The translations under genes and the position numbers were made by a program. The notes under the pieces were generated by a model that saw nothing but the letters and a program-made list of their open reading frames with translations, made no database searches and was not told the DNA's origin. A stretch of DNA of 64,000 bases from JAXGMV01 sp040772085 (GTDB lineage: Bacteria; Chloroflexota; Anaerolineae; Anaerolineales; Anaerolineaceae). The stretch spans positions 682,001 to 746,000 of the forward strand of contig JAXGYU010000001.1 of NCBI GenBank assembly GCA_040772085.1. Reading direction: 5' to 3'. Position 1 is the stretch's first letter. Each line of letters begins with the position of its first letter. Below are positions 50,342-58,037 of the stretch, in pieces.

Positions 50342-51706
50342 GGGAGAAGTGCCAGGTTGCAGCTTCATTTCATTCGCGTAACGCTGCTCTTCCACCCTGG
50401 CGACGGCGAAAGCCAGTCGTTCGTCGACCAATTGCAGCAACCCCGCCCCGATCAAGAATAGCGCCACAAGCAGGAGGATTACGGATCTGGAGCCGAAAAT
50501 AGTCTGGCTGATCAACGCCACGACAAACGGCCCGACCGTAGAGGTCAGCCGCTCACCGACACCAAGGATGCTGAAGAATTGGGAAGATTTGTGTCCCGGC
50601 ATCATCTTCGCGAATAATGCCCGGCTGAGCGCCTGGCTGCCACCCTGGATCATGCCAACTGCCAGGGCAATGATCAGAAAATCGGTTTCACTGGTCATGA
50701 AATACCCGGCAATGGCAATAATGGCATATAGGATAATGGTAATTGTGACCGTTGTTTTAGTCCCGATACGTTTGGATAATTTTCCGGCAGCGAGCGTGGC
50801 AGGAAACGCAATGAATTGCACCAGCAGCATGGTGCCAAGGATGGAGGTGGTCCTGAAACCAAGTTCATTCGCGAAACTCGAAGCCATGTAGAAAATGGTG
50901 CTGATGCCCGTATTGTAAACAAGGAAGGCGCCAAGGAACTTATAAACTTCCTTATAACGCGAGGCATCGGTGATGAATTGCATCAGACCTTCAAGACTGA
51001 TGGACAAGACTTCCAGTGGTGTCCTGCTGACATTTGACTTATGAGCGTCGGATTCGCTGACGTTCTTCACAAAGGGTATCGTAAATATCAGCCACCAGAT
51101 CGCGACAGTGACGAATGAGAGCCGCACCATCCAGGCGGACATATCCCCTTCGCTGACACTCGCCAAATCCGGGAACCAGGCAACAAGCAGGCTGGGGAGG
51201 TAGAGCACCATCAGGACATTAATGCCCAGCATGATGCCGCCGCCGAGATAGCCGTACGCGTAACCCTGACAGGAAACCTCCTCGATCTCATCAATCGTTG
51301 TCACGCTCCGGAGCATGGAGTCATACAGGATGGAGCCAGCCGAGTAACCAACATTGCCGGCTACGTAGAGGATGAACGCTAACGCCCAATCTCCCGTTTT
51401 TACGAAGTAAAGCAGCGCCGTCGCCGTAATGCCCAGGGTCGTGAAGACCAGCAGCATGCGTTTGCGGGTCCCCGTCAGATCTGCCATGGAACCAAGCAAC
51501 GGCATGGAGAAACTGGTGAGGACCATGCCGATCACGGTCGCGAAAGCCCAGTTTTGCGTGCCTTCCTGAGGGGAAGTGCCGGCGTAGGCTACGTTTGAAA
51601 AATAAATCGGAAGCAGCGTCGCGATTACAGTTGTCGCGAAGGCAGATTTCGCCCAGTCGTACAGTACCCAGGACTTCTTTTGAGTAAGTCTTCTACGTAT
51701 GTCCAC
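50312..51706 (-). CDS. UMF1/Atg22-like MFS transporter
   Basis: About 464 residues with 12 membrane segments. The N-terminus SWVLYDWAKSAFATTVIATL is diagnostic of the UMF1 family, related to yeast Atg22 vacuolar amino acid exporters. I put the start at the GTG at 51706: TATAAT on the minus strand ends 10 nt upstream and there is no Shine-Dalgarno, so an upstream Met at 51736 would lie before the transcript start. Family members may move amino acids or other nutrients. It ends 30 bases inside ruvA. Confidence 0.87.
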   Translation of the reverse strand: MDIRRRLTQKKSWVLYDWAKSAFATTVIATLLPIYFSNVAYAGTSPQEGTQNWAFATVIGMVLTSFSMPLLGSMADLTGTRKRMLLVFTTLGITATALLYFVKTGDWALAFILYVAGNVGYSAGSILYDSMLRSVTTIDEIEEVSCQGYAYGYLGGGIMLGINVLMVLYLPSLLVAWFPDLASVSEGDMSAWMVRLSFVTVAIWWLIFTIPFVKNVSESDAHKSNVSRTPLEVLSISLEGLMQFITDASRYKEVYKFLGAFLVYNTGISTIFYMASSFANELGFRTTSILGTMLLVQFIAFPATLAAGKLSKRIGTKTTVTITIILYAIIAIAGYFMTSETDFLIIALAVGMIQGGSQALSRALFAKMMPGHKSSQFFSILGVGERLTSTVGPFVVALISQTIFGSRSVILLLVALFLIGAGLLQLVDERLAFAVARVEEQRYANEMKLQPGTSPSGELLQNQS

Positions 51707-51716
51707 TCTTGCTCGT

Positions 51717-51748
51717 ATTATAAAGTAGATTGGCAAATAATGTATAAT
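51717..51748. promoter_or_regulatory. divergent -10 boxes, UMF1 (-) and uvrA (+)
   Basis: TATAAT on the minus strand at 51722-51717 and TGTATAAT on the plus strand at 51741-51748. The first gives a near-leaderless UMF1 mRNA; the second leaves a 30-nt leader with AAGGAAG before the uvrA ATG at 51787. Confidence 0.5.
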
Positions 51749-51786
51749 TGGTTGCTGTTTAGAACACTTGTACTGTAAGGAAGAAT

Positions 51787-54699
51787 ATGTCCAAAGACGT
51801 CATCAGAGTTGTAGGCGCGCGCGAGCACAATCTCAAAAATATCACCCTCGAAATTCCGCGGGATAAGTTGGTTGTCATTACCGGTCTCTCAGGTTCAGGT
51901 AAATCTTCACTGGCATTTGATACGATCTTCGCCGAAGGGCAGAGGCGCTACGTGGAATCACTGTCAGCTTACGCCCGCCAGTTTCTGGGTCAGATGGATA
52001 AGCCGGATGTCGATCTGATCGAAGGTCTCTCACCCGCGGTCTCCATCGACCAGAAGGCAACCTCGCATAACCCGCGGTCCACAGTAGGTACTGTCACCGA
52101 AATCTATGACCACCTGCGGCTGCTGTACGCGCGCATCGGTGTCCCGCATTGTCCGGTGTGCGGCAGGCCGGTTAGCCGCTCATCCGCTCAGGAGATTGTG
52201 GATGATGTCGTCAAACTGGCTGCAGGTACCCGCTTCCTCGTGTTGGGACCAGTGGTGCGGGGACGTAAAGGCACCTATCAGGCCGTTTTCGATGAATTGC
52301 AAAAATCAGGTTTTGTGCGTGCCCGCGTTGACGGCGCTACATACAACCTGGATGAGAAGATCACCCTCGACCGCTACAAGATCCATACTATCGAGGCAGT
52401 TGTCGACCGGCTGGTCATTCCGGATGGCAGTGACAATACAGAAAGTGAGACTTTTTACTCAAGACTGACAGACTCGGTTGAAACGGCGCTGAAACTCGGC
52501 GAAGGGTATGTCACCATTTCTGTATTGGAAGATGAAGGTGCTCAGGATCGACAATATTCGGAGCACCTTGCCTGTCCGGAGCATGGCGCGACCCTGACCG
52601 AGATTGAACCGCGCACGTTCTCGTTCAATACACCGCATGGCGCCTGTCCCGAGTGTCAGGGCATCGGGACGAAATTTGAGATTGATCCTGACCTGCTGAT
52701 ACCTGATAAAACGCGCTCATTCAATGATGGCGCGATCACTGCCTTGGAATGGAGCAACAGCAAGGAACAGAATGGCTATTACTGGCAATTTCTGCGATCC
52801 GCAGCCAGTTATTATGATATTGACCTTGACGCCCCGATCGAGGAGCTAAGCCCTGAGAAATTGCAGATTCTGTTATATGGCAGCGGCGGCGAAGAGATTC
52901 CGATTCAGATTGAGGGCCGGCGCGACAGAAATTACAGTTATAAGGCGGCTTACGAAGGCATCATCACCAATTTCGAACGCCGTTACAAAGAGACCCAGAG
53001 CGAGTTTATCCGTAACCGAATCAGTGAGCTGATGTCTGACAAGCCCTGTCCCGCTTGCGGCGGCAAACGCTTGCGCCCAGAGGCATTGGCTGTGACCATC
53101 GACGGCAAGAATATCTATGAAGTAACCGCCTGGCCGGTGAATGATACGATGGTCTGGATTCGCGAGATCAGCCAGCCTGACAGGCTGCTGACGAAAAATC
53201 AGATGCTGATTGCTGACCGGATCATCAAGGAATTACTGATGCGACTGAACTTCCTGGTGGATGTGGGGCTGGATTATCTGACTCTGCACCGTTCAGCAGC
53301 AACGCTCTCCGGCGGCGAGGCGCAGCGCATCCGTCTGGCGACTCAGATCGGATCGAAGCTGATGGGAGTCTTGTATGTGCTCGATGAGCCGTCCATCGGA
53401 TTGCACCCGCGGGATAATAACAAGCTGCTGCAAACCCTGCGCACCTTGCGTGACAATGGCAATACGGTATTGGTAGTTGAGCATGATGAGGAGACCATCA
53501 AGGCAGCCGACTGGATTGTTGACCTTGGCCCCGGCGCGGGTGAGCATGGCGGTGAAGTGCTGGTCAACGGCACTTACCAGGACGTTCTGAAATCAAAGAA
53601 ATCACTGACCGGCGCCTACCTCTCGCGCAAACTGCAGGTGCCGCTGCCGGAAAAGCGCCGGCAGGGTAACGGACAGGAATTGAAGATTATCGGTGCCCGG
53701 GCAAACAACCTGAAGAATATCAATGTCAGCATTCCGCTTGGCAAGCTGATCTGCATTACCGGTGTATCCGGATCCGGCAAATCGACGCTGATGGTCGATG
53801 TCCTGTATAAGGAGCTGGCGCGCAGGCTGAACTATGCCCGGACCCAGCCAGGCGATTTTGACGCTATCGAAGGCTCTGAGGCGCTGGACAAAATCATCAA
53901 CATCGACCAAAGCCCGATCGGCAGGACGCCGCGGTCGAATCCTGGCACGTACACGGGCGTTTTCGATGACATCCGCAAGCTTTTCACTGAAACCAATGAG
54001 AGCAAGATCAGAGGCTACAAGGCTGGCAGATTCTCATTCAACGTCCATGGCGGCAGATGTGAGGCATGCCAGGGACAGGGACAATTGCGCATAGAGATGC
54101 AGTTCCTGCCTGATGTATATGTGCCTTGCGACGTTTGCCACGGCGCCAGGTTCAACCGGGAGACACTGCAGGTCAAGTTCAAGGGGCTCTCAATCGCTGA
54201 TGTCCTTGATTTGACGGTTGAAAAGGGGATCGATGTCTTCTCCGCTTTTCCGAATATCGTCAACGGACTGCGCACCTTGAACGACGTTGGTCTGGGTTAT
54301 ATCCGCATCGGGCAATCCGCGCCGACTCTCTCCGGCGGCGAAGCCCAGCGCGTGAAACTGGCGAAGGAACTCTCAAGACGGGCTACCGGCCGCACGATTT
54401 ATGTGCTGGATGAGCCGTCGGTTGGATTGCACGCGGCTGACGTGCATAAGCTGATCGAGGTGCTGCAGAAGCTGGTCGACAACGGTAATAGCGTGCTGAT
54501 CATTGAACATAATATGGATATCGTCAAGACGGCTGACTATATCATCGACCTTGGTCCCGAGGGCGGAGATCGCGGCGGTGAGCTGATTTTCGCGGGCACA
54601 CCAGAGGAACTGATCATGTCAAAAGCGTCCTATACGGGTGAATATCTGAAAGCTTATCTGCAGGATCACAAGCCGCAGCGCAAGGCCTTGACAAAATAA
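51787..54699 (+). CDS. uvrA: excinuclease ABC subunit A
   Basis: The 970-residue protein has two ABC ATPase modules: Walker A VVITGLSGSGKSSLAFDTIF and ICITGVSGSGKSTLMVDVLY, each with an ABC signature (TLSGGEAQRIRLATQ and TLSGGEAQRVKLAKE). Zinc modules appear as CPVCGRP, CPACGGKRL and CEACQGQGQL with CDVCHGARF. It recognises helix-distorting DNA lesions and loads UvrB. The UvrB-binding and insertion domains lie between the first Walker A and signature. All regions are intact and the length is standard. Confidence 0.98.
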   Translation: MSKDVIRVVGAREHNLKNITLEIPRDKLVVITGLSGSGKSSLAFDTIFAEGQRRYVESLSAYARQFLGQMDKPDVDLIEGLSPAVSIDQKATSHNPRSTVGTVTEIYDHLRLLYARIGVPHCPVCGRPVSRSSAQEIVDDVVKLAAGTRFLVLGPVVRGRKGTYQAVFDELQKSGFVRARVDGATYNLDEKITLDRYKIHTIEAVVDRLVIPDGSDNTESETFYSRLTDSVETALKLGEGYVTISVLEDEGAQDRQYSEHLACPEHGATLTEIEPRTFSFNTPHGACPECQGIGTKFEIDPDLLIPDKTRSFNDGAITALEWSNSKEQNGYYWQFLRSAASYYDIDLDAPIEELSPEKLQILLYGSGGEEIPIQIEGRRDRNYSYKAAYEGIITNFERRYKETQSEFIRNRISELMSDKPCPACGGKRLRPEALAVTIDGKNIYEVTAWPVNDTMVWIREISQPDRLLTKNQMLIADRIIKELLMRLNFLVDVGLDYLTLHRSAATLSGGEAQRIRLATQIGSKLMGVLYVLDEPSIGLHPRDNNKLLQTLRTLRDNGNTVLVVEHDEETIKAADWIVDLGPGAGEHGGEVLVNGTYQDVLKSKKSLTGAYLSRKLQVPLPEKRRQGNGQELKIIGARANNLKNINVSIPLGKLICITGVSGSGKSTLMVDVLYKELARRLNYARTQPGDFDAIEGSEALDKIINIDQSPIGRTPRSNPGTYTGVFDDIRKLFTETNESKIRGYKAGRFSFNVHGGRCEACQGQGQLRIEMQFLPDVYVPCDVCHGARFNRETLQVKFKGLSIADVLDLTVEKGIDVFSAFPNIVNGLRTLNDVGLGYIRIGQSAPTLSGGEAQRVKLAKELSRRATGRTIYVLDEPSVGLHAADVHKLIEVLQKLVDNGNSVLIIEHNMDIVKTADYIIDLGPEGGDRGGELIFAGTPEELIMSKASYTGEYLKAYLQDHKPQRKALTK

Positions 54700-54772
54700 A
54701 GTATGTTAAAATTAATGTCCCAACCCAGTATGGTTAATCTCATAAAGGAATTAACTAGACAGGATGTAAACT

Positions 54773-55519
54773 ATGGCAAAAAAAGAATTTAGCAAGAAAG
54801 AGTCACCGGAACAACTTATCAATCGCTATCAAAAAGGTCAAAAGGCCTTACCTTTCATGCTCGGAATTCTGGCAGCCCTATTGGTAATCCTGGGAATTGC
54901 CATCATCGTTATTTGGGCATCTGGTTCAGGCGGGTTCAATATCAGCCTGTTCGCGACAAAAACGCCTACAGCGACCGCTACATTCACGCCGACCCCCGTC
55001 ACGCCATCGCCGACCGCGTCGATGACCCCGACGGATACACCAACGCCCGAGCCGACCATCACACAAACGCCATCTGGGCCTTTTGCCTACAAAGTGCTGG
55101 CAAACGACAATTGTTGGGACATCGCCGCAAAATTTGAAGTTCCCTTTGATTTGCTGCTCGCCATCAATAATTTCGGTGACGCTTGCCCGATCGTTGAGGG
55201 ACAGGACATCCTGATCCCGGCGCCTGGACAGGAGATGCCGACCTCAACACCGCTGCCTTCAGATATCGCCCGCGGCACGCAGATCGAATATACCGTTGAG
55301 CTTGGCGATACACTGCTGATCATCGCCAGCAAGTTCAACACGACGGTCGAATCGTTGCGTGAGATCAACGCCCTTGCTGAAAACGCCACGATTTTGTTCG
55401 GACAGAAGCTCAAAGTGCGTGTCAACCTGGTCACGCCGACCCCGACCCGCGCTGCGACACTGACCCCTCGTGCGACAATTTTGGCGCCTGCGACCGCGAC
55501 GGTACAGCCAACGCCTTAG
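54773..55519 (+). CDS. membrane-anchored protein with two LysM domains
   Basis: The 248-residue protein has a cytoplasmic N-terminus, one membrane helix (MLGILAALLVILGIAIIVIW, about 29-48), a linker of repeated Thr-Pro words (about 60-100), a first LysM domain (YKVLANDNCWDIAAKFEV), another linker, a second LysM domain (YTVELGDTLLIIASKFNTT) and a Thr-Pro tail. LysM binds peptidoglycan glycans. No catalytic domain is present. Thr-Pro linkers of this type are frequent in Chloroflexota surface proteins. An intrinsic terminator follows. Confidence 0.87.
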   Translation: MAKKEFSKKESPEQLINRYQKGQKALPFMLGILAALLVILGIAIIVIWASGSGGFNISLFATKTPTATATFTPTPVTPSPTASMTPTDTPTPEPTITQTPSGPFAYKVLANDNCWDIAAKFEVPFDLLLAINNFGDACPIVEGQDILIPAPGQEMPTSTPLPSDIARGTQIEYTVELGDTLLIIASKFNTTVESLREINALAENATILFGQKLKVRVNLVTPTPTRAATLTPRATILAPATATVQPTP

Positions 55520-55536
55520 TCCGCTGATAGAAAATA

Positions 55537-55568
55537 AAAGGCTGACCCTGGTTCCAGGGTCAGCCTTT
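55537..55568. terminator. bidirectional terminator between lysM gene and mutase operon
   Basis: AAAGGCTGACCCTGG and CCAGGGTCAGCCTTT face each other around TT, a stem of about 13 bp after loop relaxation. It is followed by GGTTTT on the plus strand and, on the minus strand, by TATTTTC, so it can end both transcripts. Confidence 0.85.
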
Positions 55569-55588
55569 GGTTTTAAATCTGCATTGGG

Positions 55589-56500
55589 TTACACTAGCCG
55601 GCGGATCGCTTCTTCAACATCAAATGGCAGGAAGTGCAGCAGGGGAACTTCGAGCATGATGTGCGCGCCCGGTGTCATCTTCCTGGCCGCGAAGACAGAG
55701 GAGACCAGCACCTGGGCAGTCGACGCCGGATTATGGAACTTGGAATCGAACGAGAGTAACTGATTGTCGATCCCGCAAGCCACGCCTTTGCGCTCGACAT
55801 TGATCTTGTGTCCCATATCGATCAGTTCCTCGACATTCTCCACTTTGAAGAAGCGAACGTCATCATGGACAAAGTAGGAATCCTGTTTCAATTGACGGGT
55901 CAATTCTTCAAAATCGGCGCCTTCCATGAGCTGGATATACACATCCCTCTGATGGACACCCGGACGACCTGGGCGGGTAATAGACAGAGCGTTTTCTACG
56001 CCTGGATAAGATCTTACGGCAACAGTGTGCCCCATGCTCATGCCAGGGCCGTAGTTGACATAAGTCAGTCCGGTTGGCGCCCACAATTGGAAGATGGCGC
56101 GGACCATGGTGCAGGTGCCCGGATCGACGCCTGATCCCATAATGGCTACCGCGTCATTTTTCTTGGCGATTGGATCCAGCAGCCTTTTGAGCGCCATGAA
56201 CGGGTCGCCGTGCATGTCAAAACAATCGACCGTGCTGATGCCCTTGGCAAGCAAACCGGGCGCTACCAACTCAACCGTCCGGCTTGGCACAGTCAGGATG
56301 ACGACTTCTGGCACCTCACTCAGTTCATCAACATTCGCAACGACTTGAACGCCCGGCAATGAGGCTTTAAGCTTCTCATGCTGCGCAGGCAAGTCAATCA
56401 CGCCGATAAGTCTCATCCCCTGAGTGCGTTTGATGCCCTGGACTGCGTTATAGCCAATATGACCACAGCCCATTACTGCTACTTTGATTTCTTCACTCAT
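55589..56500 (-). CDS. diaminopimelate-dehydrogenase-like amino acid dehydrogenase
   Basis: The 303-residue protein has a nucleotide-binding start KVAVMGCGHIGYNAVQGIKR. Its centre resembles meso-diaminopimelate D-dehydrogenase: VDCFDMHGDP, MGSGVDPGTCTMVRAIF, YGPGMSMGHTVAVRSYPGVE and a late LEVPLLHFLP. In the true enzyme the loop reads Thr-Gly-Trp-Asp-Pro-Gly; here Trp is Val, which suggests a different substrate. It should oxidatively deaminate an amino acid (or the reverse) with NAD(P). It is the last gene of the B12-mutase operon, so its substrate is probably the mutase product. AGGAGA precedes the ATG. Confidence 0.8.
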   Translation of the reverse strand: MSEEIKVAVMGCGHIGYNAVQGIKRTQGMRLIGVIDLPAQHEKLKASLPGVQVVANVDELSEVPEVVILTVPSRTVELVAPGLLAKGISTVDCFDMHGDPFMALKRLLDPIAKKNDAVAIMGSGVDPGTCTMVRAIFQLWAPTGLTYVNYGPGMSMGHTVAVRSYPGVENALSITRPGRPGVHQRDVYIQLMEGADFEELTRQLKQDSYFVHDDVRFFKVENVEELIDMGHKINVERKGVACGIDNQLLSFDSKFHNPASTAQVLVSSVFAARKMTPGAHIMLEVPLLHFLPFDVEEAIRRLV

Positions 56501-56524
56501 CGAATCATTCTCCTGTCTGATGAT

Positions 56525-56983
56525 TTAATCGGTGTAGGTGGTATTAAAGATGAATCTGATTTTTGAGCCAGGCTTGATGCCAGCTTCCTTCCCGGTCTTG
56601 AGGTAGGTATCAGTTTTGACGATGATATTCATGTGATTTGGCAGGTGGGTAAAGTCGTAACCCGCAAGCGTACCCACAACCTCACCATCCACCTCAAGTG
56701 TATCACCGACCCATAGAACACCTGAGGTCTCCATCTCGAAAAAGCACAGGTAAATCACATTATTCACGACCGCGTTGGGTCCCGCGTCCATCTCGGGGGT
56801 CAGGATCAGCTCGTGCACGTCATGTTTGTTGAAGGAACGCGACGGGTAGGACACGATTTCCAGCGCGCGCTTGTCATTGCGGGCGTGCAGTACCGTGTTG
56901 ACCGTTCCAAGAACGTCAGCCTTGGCGTAGCATGGATTCGCGGGATGGTTGATTGACTTGTCTTTATACGGGTCAGGACTCAT
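56525..56983 (-). CDS. unrecognised 152-residue protein of the mutase operon
   Basis: The start is the ATG at 56983, with GAGG 8 nt upstream; the first in-frame GTG (56992) is part of that ribosome binding site. The product is mostly beta strand with one conserved-looking acidic patch (LILTPEMDAGPNAVVNNVIY) and a central GDTLEVDGEVVGTLAGYDF. There is no signal peptide or membrane helix. I do not recognise the family. It overlaps the preceding P-loop gene by 11 bases and precedes the dehydrogenase by 24 bases, so its expression is tied to both. It may be a small enzyme of the hot-dog or beta-barrel type; this is a guess. Confidence 0.75.
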   Translation of the reverse strand: MSPDPYKDKSINHPANPCYAKADVLGTVNTVLHARNDKRALEIVSYPSRSFNKHDVHELILTPEMDAGPNAVVNNVIYLCFFEMETSGVLWVGDTLEVDGEVVGTLAGYDFTHLPNHMNIIVKTDTYLKTGKEAGIKPGSKIRFIFNTTYTD

Positions 56984-58034
56984 GGGTTTCACCTCGTTCG
57001 ATAAGATTTAGAATTTCGTCATCAGATGCGGTTTCAATGTTGATGACAGGCGTACTCGTGATCGCTTCCCGCATGGCGGCAAGCAGCGCGTCAGCGTCAA
57101 TATACGCCTTGTAATATTGATGCGTCGCCTGCACAAAGCGCGGGTAGAAGGGATTGACGGTCATGAACAGCAGGGGGATAGTTTCGAGATAGCTGATTTT
57201 CACGCCGCGCATAGAACCCCCCTGGAAAAGTTCCTGCCACTTGAGCGGGTCGCCTGAAGCTGCGAGGAAAAGGGGATTTCCCAGCACAATCTCACGCGGG
57301 CTGAGGCGAACAGCCAATTGCTCGAGCAGCTCAGGATAGCACGCGCCGGGAATGATCAATTGATCGACGCCTTTATCCACGGCAGCCGCGAGTTCCTCAA
57401 TCGCCGAAGGCGCTAGGACCGACGTGAAAGCGAATATCAGCTCGGCCCCATCGTTCTGCCTGACAGCTACATTCGTGTAGCGCGAGATCCCGGCAGTCAC
57501 CGGAAACTGGAACAGGTCGGACAGCGCGCGGGCGTGCCTGACGATGGTGGCAATGTCATCATCAAAGGAGCCACCGGTTGCCAGAACCAGCCCCTGCGTG
57601 GCAATCATGGGCACGATACGGTTTAATGCGCCATCCACGAAGACGTAGGAGGGAGAGAACTGATCCAGAAAGCTCAGGAGTAATTCGATATCAGTCCTGC
57701 GATTAGGGCCGGCGAGAACGAATTTGGTTTCGGCGGCAACTTCCGCAATCTGAATCTTCCCAAGGATGGTATTGATGTTTGTTTCTTGCAGCACTTGGTA
57801 GCTGCCGGCAGGCGCGATTTTCAGACAATCGCTGGCTGTAGCGATCAGGTCGCCCGGTCTCAGTTCATACAGCGGTTTGGGCAGCCCGGTGACATTATCG
57901 ATATCTTCGCCGTCATAACCAATACTTGTCAGGGCAATCTTATGCCCTGACAAGCGCAGAATCTTTAATAAACGGGACGCAGTGGTTGTTTTTCCAGTGT
58001 TCTTTGCGGTCCCTGCGAAGCCAATAACTTTCAT
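56973..58034 (-). CDS. BioD/CobQ-type P-loop NTPase of the mutase operon
   Basis: The 353-residue protein begins VIGFAGTAKNTGKTTTASRL. The loop G-T-A-K-N-T-G-K-T has the spacing of dethiobiotin synthetase and CobQ/MobB-type SIMIBI NTPases. It continues with SIGYDGEDID and a possible Walker B VFVDGALNRI (about 132-141). The C-terminal half (160-353) is not recognised. SIMIBI GTPases such as MeaB protect and reload B12-dependent mutases. The placement directly after the mutase gene, and the absence of a MutL-type reactivase, make a mutase chaperone role plausible, but a biosynthetic role like dethiobiotin synthetase is possible. Confidence 0.75.
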   Translation of the reverse strand: MKVIGFAGTAKNTGKTTTASRLLKILRLSGHKIALTSIGYDGEDIDNVTGLPKPLYELRPGDLIATASDCLKIAPAGSYQVLQETNINTILGKIQIAEVAAETKFVLAGPNRRTDIELLLSFLDQFSPSYVFVDGALNRIVPMIATQGLVLATGGSFDDDIATIVRHARALSDLFQFPVTAGISRYTNVAVRQNDGAELIFAFTSVLAPSAIEELAAAVDKGVDQLIIPGACYPELLEQLAVRLSPREIVLGNPLFLAASGDPLKWQELFQGGSMRGVKISYLETIPLLFMTVNPFYPRFVQATHQYYKAYIDADALLAAMREAITSTPVINIETASDDEILNLIERGETHES

Positions 58035-58037
58035 GAG

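Noticed and set aside
54688..54712. Consensus TTGACA at the end of uvrA followed by TAAAAT, as a promoter for the LysM gene
   Set aside because: The spacer is only 13 bp, too short for a sigma-70 promoter, and the hexamer is part of the uvrA coding sequence; a promoter may exist but this pair does not support it.
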